NCBI GenBank assembly: GCA_964452415.1
Contig: CAYVME010000020.1
Span: 1 to 19,041, forward strand
Reading direction: 5' to 3'
Source of the DNA: UBA12068 sp964452415
Lineage (GTDB): Bacteria > Patescibacteriota > Minisyncoccia > Moranbacterales > GWC2-37-73
Length of the DNA: 19,041 nucleotides
Both the position numbers and the translations under genes were made by a program. Of the stretch, positions 13,332 to 19,041 are shown in pieces. The notes under the pieces were generated by a model, which did no database searches, was not told the DNA's origin, and worked only from the letters and a program-made list of their open reading frames with translations. How positions within the stretch are numbered: position 1 is the stretch's first letter; each line of letters begins with the position of its first letter.

Positions 13332-14102
13332 TTATATTTTTTGTTTATCTATTATTTCTGCAATTTTCACAAATTCCAATGGGATTAAACTTTCTCTTCC
13401 AATCAAGGCCCCATCCATCCCAGGATCAATGCACACCTGCTTAACCGTCAAAGCCTTGACACTTCCTCCATACAAAATTCTCATTTTTTCGGAAACCGGC
13501 ACACCAAAAGTATCTGCAAAAATCTTCTTGAGTAAAATTTTGACTGCCATGATTTCATCGCTTGTTGGCACAGTGTCACTTCCAACTGCCCAAACAGGCT
13601 CATAGGCAATCACAACTGTTGCAATCTTGGAGACGGGCACAGCTGCAAGTCCTTCGTGAATTTGATTGATGATCACATCAGTCGTTTTTCCATTTTGGCG
13701 TTCCTCCAAAGTTTCTCCCACACAAAAAATTGGGATTAAATTTGAATTCAAAACAGCATTAACCTTCGCCTTCAAAATCTCATTTGTCTCTCCGAAATAT
13801 TTCCTTCGCTCACTGTGACCAACAATCACAAATCCTGCTCCCACATTCTTCACCATTGGAGCTGAAATTTCACCCGTAAAAGATCCTCTGTCTTCCCAGA
13901 AAATATTTTGTGCGCCAACAAAGAAATTCTTGTTTTCAATTTTCTGAGCAAATGCTTCCAGATGAACAGCTGGGGGGCAAACAACAAGTTCGCAATTTGG
14001 AAATTCTTTTCCTTTTAACTCCTTTTTTAAAGATTCCAAATATCGATCTCGCTCAGCAGTAGTAAGAAGATTCATTTTCAAATTTCCAACGATCAGTTTC
14101 AT
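13332..14102 (-). CDS. tpiA: Triosephosphate isomerase
   Basis: At 256 residues it has normal TIM length and interconverts dihydroxyacetone phosphate and glyceraldehyde-3-phosphate. GNLKMN holds the active-site N7 and K9, H96 lies in VGHSERR, the catalytic base is E168 in AYEPVWAVG, and YGGSVK forms the C-terminal phosphate site. It starts 8 bases after the MazG-like gene, so the two are certainly co-transcribed, and it runs into fba across a 67-base heptamer-repeat spacer. Confidence 0.98.
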   Translation of the reverse strand: MKLIVGNLKMNLLTTAERDRYLESLKKELKGKEFPNCELVVCPPAVHLEAFAQKIENKNFFVGAQNIFWEDRGSFTGEISAPMVKNVGAGFVIVGHSERRKYFGETNEILKAKVNAVLNSNLIPIFCVGETLEERQNGKTTDVIINQIHEGLAAVPVSKIATVVIAYEPVWAVGSDTVPTSDEIMAVKILLKKIFADTFGVPVSEKMRILYGGSVKALTVKQVCIDPGMDGALIGRESLIPLEFVKIAEIIDKQKI

Positions 14103-14110
14103 ATCCGTAT

Positions 14111-14428
14111 CTATAAATTATTAAGTCTATTCTCAATATCCCCCATGGTTTGTGTGAATGATTTTTCCAAATCAATCCCATATTTTTCAGAAAGAACCAG
14201 CACGCTCCACAAACAATCTGCAATTTCATGTTCCAATTTCTCATCAATATTTTCTCCACCACGAATGCCTTCCTTCGCCATAACAAGCTTCGCCAGATCA
14301 CCCACATCTCCCACGAAACCTTGCATGATATCACAATTATTCCAGGCTCTACCATATCTTTCTTTTTCAAAAATGGCATACTTCCCCCTAACCTCTAAGG
14401 CTCGCTTGCTTAGCTCTTTTATATCCAT
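14111..14428 (-). CDS. MazG-like nucleotide pyrophosphohydrolase
   Basis: A 105-residue all-helical protein of the single-domain MazG-like type, which hydrolyses nucleoside triphosphates or related nucleotides to the monophosphate and pyrophosphate. E68 and D71 in KLEHEIADCLW match the second magnesium-binding ExxD motif. The first motif, usually ExxE, is D41 and D44 in GDVGDLAKL, a conservative change. ERYGRAWNN and the C-terminal IENRLNNL fit the family. It lies between the COG2426 gene (12-base gap) and tpiA (8-base gap). Substrate cannot be inferred. Confidence 0.85.
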   Translation of the reverse strand: MDIKELSKRALEVRGKYAIFEKERYGRAWNNCDIMQGFVGDVGDLAKLVMAKEGIRGGENIDEKLEHEIADCLWSVLVLSEKYGIDLEKSFTQTMGDIENRLNNL

Positions 14429-14440
14429 ATGAGTATTTAA

Positions 14441-14920
14441 TTAAAAATATAAAGTCACCATCAAAACAATCGCGCCAGCCACCATGGTTCCAAAAAGCAA
14501 AAGTGGCAAGGATTTTTTAAGTGGCACATCAAAAACAAAAGCAGCCAATGCACCAGTCAATCCTCCCAAAAGCGGAATCGGTGTGGCGGCCAAAATAAAA
14601 ATTGCCCATTCTCCATATTTTTCCATTTTTCCATTTGCCCGTTTTCTGGTGTGCTCAAAAAGCCAATTGAAAAACTTTTCAAAAAGAGGAATGTACCGCG
14701 AAAGCAATTTAGCAATTGGATCTAAAAGCAAAACAATCACCACCATCACAAAATATGTCCCAGCCACGGAATAGAACCACGAAGCAAAAGGACTCAGACC
14801 ATAGACTTTGAGTGCCAAAGGAATCGAAGCCCTAAGCTCTGTTACTGGAATAAAGGCAATCAAAAATGTTGCCAATTCTTTAGGGAAATTCGAAAAGAAA
14901 TTTATAATCAAATCATGCAT
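14441..14920 (-). CDS. COG2426 / small multidrug export family membrane protein
   Basis: The 159-residue protein has about four hydrophobic segments (roughly 15-35, 42-68, 105-125 and 132-157). The family signature is seen in IPVTELRASIPLALKVYGLSP and ATPIPLLGGLTGALAAFVFD, two proline/glycine hairpins that resemble each other, with a basic cytoplasmic loop (EHTRKRANGKMEKYG) between. The family is named for weak drug-export links; true function is uncertain. It is the first gene of the run leading into mazG-like, tpiA, fba and hypC-D-E. Confidence 0.85.
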   Translation of the reverse strand: MHDLIINFFSNFPKELATFLIAFIPVTELRASIPLALKVYGLSPFASWFYSVAGTYFVMVVIVLLLDPIAKLLSRYIPLFEKFFNWLFEHTRKRANGKMEKYGEWAIFILAATPIPLLGGLTGALAAFVFDVPLKKSLPLLLFGTMVAGAIVLMVTLYF

Positions 14921-14962
14921 AACAATAAAAATTCAATATTTCAAGGTTAACATATTAAAGAA

Positions 14963-14999
14963 TTAACGAATTCAATGCTTTAATTCGTGAATTCGTTAA
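14963..14999 (-). repeat. Inverted repeat after galT, possible terminator
   Basis: TTAACGAATTC and GAATTCGTTAA form a perfect 11-bp stem with a 15-base loop, and the loop holds a further AATTCGT so that an alternative pairing is possible. On the minus strand it lies 10 bases after the galT stop and is followed by TTCTTTAATA, a poor U-run. Iterated AATTCGT suggests a repeat element doing terminator duty. Confidence 0.55.
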
Positions 15000-15008
15000 C
15001 GGATAATT

Positions 15009-16061
15009 TTATAATTGTTTTCTGAGGTATTCAGCTGCCACTTCTGGTTGCAAGGTTGAAATTTCAATTCCGGTATCCAATTCAAATCCTGCCCAAGTTG
15101 CAGTGTGTGGCAAAATTTCAATGTGCCAATGAAAATGAGGATAATCCGTTCCGTCGCATGGCGCGCTGTGAATATAAAAATTATATGGCGGGTCTTGAAG
15201 CGCTCCATAGACTGCTTTCATCGCCTTGCCAAAAACTTCAGCCAATTTCACCTTTTGATCATCCGTGATTCTTTCAAAATATGGACTGTGAAATTTCGGC
15301 ATCACATGAACCTCAAATGCCACGCGCGACGCAAAGGGACAAAATGCAATGAACTGATCATTTTCAAAAACCAATCTTTTCTTGTCTTCTCTCTCGTACT
15401 CAACTATTGTGCAATATACGCACTCCTTGTTGCTTTTGTAATATTTTTGAGCCCCATCCAATTCCAATTTTACATATGGCGCCACCACCGGAATTGCCAT
15501 CAATTGCGAATGAGGATGAGGGATTGAAGCGCCAACTTCTTTTCCATGATTATGAAAAATTGCAATATAGTTTACACTTTTTTTCTTCATGTGCTCAAGA
15601 AATCGATCTTGATATGCATCAAAAACCTCAGCAATTTCCATGTTTTCCATCAAGGCCAACTGACGATAATGATCACGCGTCACTACAATTTCATGATATC
15701 CAATTCCGCTCATTGCAGTGTATGGTCCCTCAGACAAAGAGTGCTTTGATTTTCCAAGCGAAAAGGCTGGATATTTGTTTGGGAAAACTCGAAGTGTCCA
15801 ATCGCCATCAGCTTTGTGATAGATCAAAACATCTTTTTCTTGACCGCTAGCCACTGGATCTTCAAACAAGCAACCTTCGATGCCCTTGTCATCTTGCGTG
15901 CGCTGAAAATTTGCAAATTCATCCGGACGCTTAGCGCGACCAGTCGCGATAACAACCCAATCGCCCGAAACAATGTCTTGTCTCAATTCTGAAGCTGGAA
16001 GAACATCTGCTTTTTTGATTGGACCATCATTTTCTTTTGAATTGTCAATGTTGATGTTCAC
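15009..16061 (-). CDS. galT: Galactose-1-phosphate uridylyltransferase-like protein
   Basis: The 350-residue protein has the HIT-fold GalT pattern: RQDIVSGDWVVIATGRAKRP near 27-46, RVFPNKYPA, GYHEIVVTRDHY and PHPHSQ with H184 as the expected uridylylated histidine, and a second domain with ECVYC (C214, C217), EVHVMPKFHSPYF and HFHWHIEILP. GalT moves UMP between UDP-glucose and galactose-1-phosphate in the Leloir pathway. The first zinc motif, usually CxxC, is reduced to a single cysteine (GCLFED). Related nucleotidyltransferases such as ADP-glucose phosphorylase share this fold, so substrate is less certain than family. It is 60 bases after the glycosyltransferase gene. Confidence 0.88.
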   Translation of the reverse strand: MNINIDNSKENDGPIKKADVLPASELRQDIVSGDWVVIATGRAKRPDEFANFQRTQDDKGIEGCLFEDPVASGQEKDVLIYHKADGDWTLRVFPNKYPAFSLGKSKHSLSEGPYTAMSGIGYHEIVVTRDHYRQLALMENMEIAEVFDAYQDRFLEHMKKKSVNYIAIFHNHGKEVGASIPHPHSQLMAIPVVAPYVKLELDGAQKYYKSNKECVYCTIVEYEREDKKRLVFENDQFIAFCPFASRVAFEVHVMPKFHSPYFERITDDQKVKLAEVFGKAMKAVYGALQDPPYNFYIHSAPCDGTDYPHFHWHIEILPHTATWAGFELDTGIEISTLQPEVAAEYLRKQL

Positions 16062-16121
16062 AATATTTTTGTATTTAATTTTTTGGTTTTTTATTTTTAC
16101 CCTAAAAATGCCGCAGCAAAA

Positions 16122-16877
16122 TTATTTTATTTTCTTGATGTTATATTTTCCGGCAATCAAACGACCCTTTGTTTTGAACAGATCAATCAAGACCTGAATA
16201 AATCCATTTGGTCCAGTCAAGCTAACAGTGCTACCTTCTTCATTGAGCCATCTTACTGGCATTTGCTTGACCTTGAATCCAAGTTCGTGCGCAAGAATGA
16301 TGAGTTCGAAATCAAATCCGAATCGATCAACAACCATGCGACTCGCAACCTCGTGCGCAGCTTGGCCTGTCAACATTTTGAATCCGCATTGTGTGTCAGG
16401 ATAGCTCCAAAGTCCAAGCACGATTCGAATAAGCCAATTTCCACCTTCTCCCATGAACTCACGATATTTCGGCTGATGAATTTGCACGAAAGCTCCCTTG
16501 ATCTTTCTTGAACCAACAATCAGATCATATCCGGCTTCAAGTTCTGGCAAAAATTTCTCCACATGAGTGATCGAAGTTGAACCATCGGCATCCAAAAAGA
16601 CAACATACTTTCCTTTTGCCTCCAAAAGTCCTTGTCGAACAACGAAACCCTTTCCGTGATTTTCTTTATTATCAATAACTCTCAAATTTTTAACCTGGCT
16701 TGAATAATTTCTTGCAATTTCAGCAGTGTTATCGGGAGAACCATCAACAACGATAATAACTTCGTATTCAAAACTTTTGTCTGACAAAAATTTCTCAATC
16801 TCCAAAAGATTGCTTCCGATTCTTTCCTTTTCTTTATATGCCGGAATAACCACCGACAAATATGGTTGCTGATCCAT
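16122..16877 (-). CDS. Family 2 glycosyltransferase, polyprenyl-phosphate sugar transferase-like
   Basis: A 251-residue GT-A enzyme without membrane helices. LSVVIPAYKEKERI opens the nucleotide-sugar fold, VDGSPDNT is at 44-51, the metal-binding DAD is at 96-98 in FLDADGS, and DLIVGSRKI and PDTQCGFKM follow. This pattern is that of ALG5 and dolichyl-phosphate mannose synthase relatives, which load glucose or mannose on a lipid carrier at the cytoplasmic membrane face. The acceptor is inferred. It precedes galT on the same strand, so both may serve envelope sugar metabolism. Confidence 0.9.
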   Translation of the reverse strand: MDQQPYLSVVIPAYKEKERIGSNLLEIEKFLSDKSFEYEVIIVVDGSPDNTAEIARNYSSQVKNLRVIDNKENHGKGFVVRQGLLEAKGKYVVFLDADGSTSITHVEKFLPELEAGYDLIVGSRKIKGAFVQIHQPKYREFMGEGGNWLIRIVLGLWSYPDTQCGFKMLTGQAAHEVASRMVVDRFGFDFELIILAHELGFKVKQMPVRWLNEEGSTVSLTGPNGFIQVLIDLFKTKGRLIAGKYNIKKIK

Positions 16878-16953
16878 TTCTTTAATATTGTTATATTGAT
16901 TAAATTATCTTCTTTAAGTATATCATATTAGCCAAAAATGCATAGCCTTCAGG

Positions 16954-17010
16954 CTAGCTTCTTAGGCATTAGCTTTTTAGTTTTGTTTTTTTGTTTTCCT
17001 GAGAAGCTAG
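16954..17010. repeat. Inverted repeat between ruvX and the glycosyltransferase gene
   Basis: CTAGCTTCTTAGG (16954-16966) pairs with CCTGAGAAGCTAG (16998-17010) as 13 bp including one G-T pair. The 31-base loop is rich in TAG-containing 7-8-base units and T. On the minus strand it lies 12 bases after the ruvX stop. It might end that transcript, but the long loop and lack of a clear U-run make a repeat element more likely. Confidence 0.5.
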
Positions 17011-17021
17011 GGCGCTACAGC

Positions 17022-17459
17022 CTAGAAAGCTGTCTTGTCGAGCCAAGATTGTAAGATTATCCGAGCCGACTCTTGATCGTCCGTCTTGGCAATATCCCTG
17101 CCACCTCGCATCTTGATGTTGGCCTGAGCCATCTTGGTGGTGAACATTTCCTCTTGAAATACAATTTGCACTCCAGTTTCTTTTTCGATCATTTTTGCAA
17201 AGGCCATTTTCTCCTCGGCGCTTTTTTCGTCTTTTTGGTGCTCAGTCATTCCAATCACAATCACTTGCACGCACTTGTCTTGAATGATTTCCTTCAATTT
17301 TCCAAGAAAGGATTTATCATTGGCCAGCGTATCATAAGCAAAGGCCATCTTGGTCTCATTGTCAGCAATTGCCAAACCAATTTTTGAGGTCCCAAAATCC
17401 ACCCCCAAAATGTGGCTCAATAGTGCGGTATTTGACTGGTCTATTGACTTTGTCATCAT
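17022..17459 (-). CDS. ruvX: Holliday junction resolvase-like / pre-16S rRNA nuclease RuvX (YqgF)
   Basis: A 145-residue RNase H-like protein. ILGVDFGTSKIGLAIAD (17-33) holds the first catalytic aspartate (D21), and VIVIGMTEH, FQEEMFTTKMA and the C-terminal TDDQESARIILQSWLD carry the other acidic residues. YqgF is known to process the 5' end of 16S rRNA and was first proposed as a junction resolvase. The start is ATGATG, so either methionine may be used; the first 15 residues are not conserved in the family. TATAAT (17476-17471) lies only about a dozen bases before the start, suggesting a very short leader. It is divergent from the 108-residue membrane protein gene. Confidence 0.93.
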   Translation of the reverse strand: MMTKSIDQSNTALLSHILGVDFGTSKIGLAIADNETKMAFAYDTLANDKSFLGKLKEIIQDKCVQVIVIGMTEHQKDEKSAEEKMAFAKMIEKETGVQIVFQEEMFTTKMAQANIKMRGGRDIAKTDDQESARIILQSWLDKTAF

Positions 17460-17499
17460 ATTGTGCTATTATTATATATCGGTATGCTTTAAGTATACC
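17444..17499 (+). promoter_or_regulatory. Promoter and 19-bp near-palindrome before the plus-strand membrane protein
   Basis: TTGACT (17444-17449) and TATTAT (17467-17472) are spaced by 17 bases, a near-consensus sigma-70-type promoter whose -35 lies inside the first codons of ruvX. About 8 bases downstream of the -10, GGTATGCTTTAAGTATACC (17481-17499) is an almost perfect palindrome at the likely transcription start, in the right place for an operator that would also cover the ruvX promoter on the other strand. Confidence 0.65.
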
Positions 17500-17546
17500 A
17501 CAAACCAAAAACTAAGCAGTTATTTCACATTACAAAGGAGAAGGAA

Positions 17547-17873
17547 ATGAAATATGTATATTTTGTAATTATTGTTTCCGTGCTGGGCTACATCTACTAT
17601 GAAGCTGTAAAATTCCACACCCCCAAAAAACATCTACTCGCATGTATCGTAGCAACAATACTTCATCTCAGCACTGGAGGGTTACTCACATTGAGATACG
17701 CAGCATTTGATTGGATGCAAATACACCTAGCCATAACAATTTTTTCCTTGGTCATCTTTCTTGCTTCTGGCTTATTCTTAGCTAAAATGATTATGCTCAA
17801 GGTAAACGAGGAAACAGAGGAAAACAAGGAGAAAACAGTAATGGATAAAAACTATTACAACAACCTTGTCTAG
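17547..17873 (+). CDS. Unknown small membrane protein with three predicted helices
   Basis: I do not recognise the family. The 108-residue product has hydrophobic segments at about 3-21, 30-50 and 58-85, histidines near the membrane borders (FHTPKKH, ILHLSTGG, MQIHLA), and a charged, probably cytoplasmic tail (KVNEETEENKEKT). It has the strongest ribosome-binding site in the window, AAAGGAGAAGG, 4 bases before the start. It also has its own near-consensus promoter with a palindrome, and a folded 3' region ending in a terminator. It is one of only two clear plus-strand genes and stands alone, which suggests separate control or transfer. No function is proposed. Confidence 0.85.
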   Translation: MKYVYFVIIVSVLGYIYYEAVKFHTPKKHLLACIVATILHLSTGGLLTLRYAAFDWMQIHLAITIFSLVIFLASGLFLAKMIMLKVNEETEENKEKTVMDKNYYNNLV

Positions 17874-17879
17874 CCTTCT

Positions 17880-18017
17880 CACTTCCTGACTTTGTTTCAT
17901 AAATAGAAACCATTAGGAAGCAAAAAATTCCGTTTTAACAAAGCGGTACGGGACCCCAGACACAGAATCTGAACTTATGTTGATAAGTTCGATAATGTGC
18001 TCCAGGGGTCTTTTTTT
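17880..18017 (+). terminator. Multi-helix 3' region ending in a Rho-independent terminator
   Basis: After the membrane-protein stop, CTTCCT (17885-17890 region) can pair with AGGAAG and GTTTC with GAAAC as one stem-loop. Then GACCCC (17952-17957) pairs with GGGGTC (18005-18010), enclosing CAC/GTG and the perfect 7-bp hairpin GAACTTA/TAAGTTC (17971-17977 with 17984-17990). Seven T residues follow at 18011-18017. The base stem plus T-run is a clear plus-strand terminator. The nested helices and internal loops are more elaborate than termination needs, so a small structured RNA or 3' UTR element is possible. Confidence 0.7.
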
Positions 18018-18038
18018 ATTTCAAAAATTAATTTTTTA

Positions 18039-18153
18039 CTTTTTGATTTGCTTGTTTTCTTTCGAGGCAATAATGAACGACAGTGGATTCTTAGCGAGCA
18101 GTCATAGTTCCTGACTGCGAAGCGTGCCGAGAAAGGAAACAAGCAAAGCAAGC
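18039..18153 (+). repeat. Complete copy (C) of the covarying stem-loop repeat
   Basis: 5' arm to CTTTCGAGGC (18068), core AATAATGAACGACAGTGG, inner hairpin GCAGTCA/TGACTGC (18098-18104 with 18112-18118), GAAGCGTG, and 3' arm GCCGAGAAAGGAAAC followed by AAGCAAAGCAAGC. Compared with the copy at 3743, the A-T pair in the inner stem has become G-C (GCAATC/GATTGC to GCAGTC/GACTGC), and the outer GAGAC/GTC has become GAGGC/GCC. It fills the spacer between the terminator at 18017 and the end of map. Confidence 0.85.
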
Positions 18154-18188
18154 TACCCTCCAAGAGAAGTATGCATTGCGCATGATCT

Positions 18189-18956
18189 CTATGGGATAGT
18201 AAGGACCTCGACCCCATTTTCAGTAATCAAGATTGTATTTTCATAGTGCGCGGAAAGTTTGCGATCGGCGGTTTCAAAGACCCAACCGTCTTTCCCAATT
18301 GAAGTTAGATGCGTTCCAACATTAACCATTGGCTCAATCGCCAAGGTCATCCCCCCTTCCAATTTCACATCTGCGAAATTCTTTTCAAAATAATTTGGAA
18401 TCTGCGGATCCTCATGCAGTTTTTTTCCAATCCCATGACCAACCAAATTTCTCACCACTGAAAATCCAGCATCTTCGACAATCTTTTGAGAAGTTTTGCA
18501 ATACTCACTCAGCATCGCGCCAGCTTTCAAATTCCTGATCCCCTTCCAAAAAGATTTCTCAGTCACTTCAATCAATTTTTGAGCTTCATCCGAAATTTTT
18601 CCAACTGCAAAAGTTCTAGCCATATCTGAAAAAAATCCATCAATTTCAATTCCAATATCAACTTTCAGCAGGTCGCCTTCTTTCAGGATTTTTTCCTCAC
18701 TTGGAATTCCATGCACGATTTCATCATTAATTGAAGCGCAAATTGTGGCTGGAAATGGATTATTTTTGTCTCCATAACCCTTAAACGCCGGTTTTCCTCC
18801 ATATTCAAAAACAAGCCTCTCAGCGAGCTTGTCAATCTCCATCGTGCTCACGCCTTCGCAAACAGTCTCGGAAATTTTCTGCATTATTTCAGTCAAGGCT
18901 TTTCCAGCCTTGCGCATGATTGCTATTTCAGCTTCATTTTTGATATGAATAGACAT
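18189..18956 (-). CDS. map: Methionine aminopeptidase, type I
   Basis: The 255-residue protein removes the initiator methionine from new proteins. All five metal ligands are seen: D100 and D111 (KVDIGIEIDGFFSDMART), H174 (VGHGIGKKLHEDP), E208 (AIEPM) and E239 (AHYENTILIT). H82 (NDEIVHGIP) and H181 are the usual substrate-binding histidines. There is no N-terminal zinc finger and no type II insert. In many bacteria map lies near secY and adk in a ribosomal protein operon, but here it stands alone between two copies of the structured repeat. Confidence 0.98.
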   Translation of the reverse strand: MSIHIKNEAEIAIMRKAGKALTEIMQKISETVCEGVSTMEIDKLAERLVFEYGGKPAFKGYGDKNNPFPATICASINDEIVHGIPSEEKILKEGDLLKVDIGIEIDGFFSDMARTFAVGKISDEAQKLIEVTEKSFWKGIRNLKAGAMLSEYCKTSQKIVEDAGFSVVRNLVGHGIGKKLHEDPQIPNYFEKNFADVKLEGGMTLAIEPMVNVGTHLTSIGKDGWVFETADRKLSAHYENTILITENGVEVLTIP

Positions 18957-19003
18957 GATTTAAATGTTTTATAGCTTACTCGTTTAAATTAGCAATGTGA
19001 GAC

Positions 19004-19041
19004 CATTTTTCTTTTTGGCCCATATGCAACGAGAGTGAATC
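19004..19041 (+). repeat. 5' half of another copy (D) of the covarying repeat, cut by the window end
   Basis: ATTTTTCTTTTTGGC followed by CCATATGCAACGAGAGTGAATC-type core matches the 5' arm and core of the copies at 3743 and 18039 (TTTTCTTTCGAGGC, then AATGAACGACAGTGGATTC). The inner hairpin and 3' arm lie outside the window. Its 5' arm would pair well with the 3' arm of copy A at 46-60 (GCCAAAACAGGAAAAT), so D and A belong to the same sequence subtype. Confidence 0.6.

Noticed and set aside
17941..18017. A tRNA gene in the folded region
   Set aside because: The helices are nested rather than cloverleaf, there is no T-loop or anticodon arm pattern, and it ends in a T-run terminator.
1..19041. 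UGA recoding as in some Patescibacteria
   Set aside because: hypC and the hydrogenase large subunit end at TGA at the expected family C-termini, and no in-frame TGA is needed in any gene.
1..19041. A circular 19-kb replicon, from the similar ends
   Set aside because: The end sequences differ by a base in the shared core, there are no replication genes, and the content is core chromosomal. A repeat at both ends explains it better.

Overview
The window reads as a piece of a small-genome, moderately AT-rich bacterium of the Candidate Phyla Radiation (Patescibacteria) type. This is an inference from gene content and sequence style: short intergenic gaps, weak or absent Shine-Dalgarno sites before most genes, a small coiled-coil/membrane protein of a kind often seen in these genomes, and a fermentative gene set with a cytosolic [NiFe] hydrogenase. 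UGA is used as a normal stop, so this is not one of the UGA-recoded lineages. Almost all genes lie on the minus strand.

Layout by coordinate. 1-65: truncated copy of a structured repeat. 92-1482: rsmH and mraZ, the head of a division/cell-wall cluster, with a promoter and MraZ-type operator repeats. 1613-3673: terminator, a 40-residue desulforedoxin-like protein, a small membrane protein and RecQ. 3743-3860: a complete structured repeat, followed by the gap terminator. 4022-5014: GAPDH. 5078-6191: two tandem type IV pilin-like genes. 6234-8590: hypA and the large and small [NiFe] hydrogenase subunits. 8674-9939 (plus strand): a HypF reduced to its carbamoyltransferase half. 9919-12329: hypE, hypD and hypC, with a large palindrome between hypE and hypD. 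12335-14920: class II aldolase, triosephosphate isomerase, a MazG-like protein and a COG2426 membrane protein. 15009-17459: GalT, a family 2 glycosyltransferase and RuvX. 17547-17873 (plus strand): an unknown membrane protein with its own promoter and a folded 3' region. 18039-18153: second complete structured repeat. 18189-18956: methionine aminopeptidase. 19004-19041: start of another repeat copy, cut by the window end.

How the genes fit together. Aldolase, triosephosphate isomerase and GAPDH carry the middle of glycolysis. They surround a two-subunit hydrogenase and its maturation genes, and hypC starts 5 bases after the aldolase stop. The simplest reading is a fermentative cell that gets rid of glycolytic reductant as H2, or takes up H2, with maturation genes co-transcribed with glycolytic genes. 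The maturation set is unusually lean: HypA lacks its zinc loop, HypF lacks the acylphosphatase, zinc-finger and YrdC regions, the large subunit already ends at the mature histidine, and no hypB or maturation protease gene is present here.

The most interesting non-coding signal is a roughly 115-base repeat family. Its two complete copies carry compensatory base changes in two separate helices, and partial copies sit at both window ends. Heptamer-type repeats and a 69-base palindromic element have also entered genes and spacers, most strikingly hypF, which stays open.
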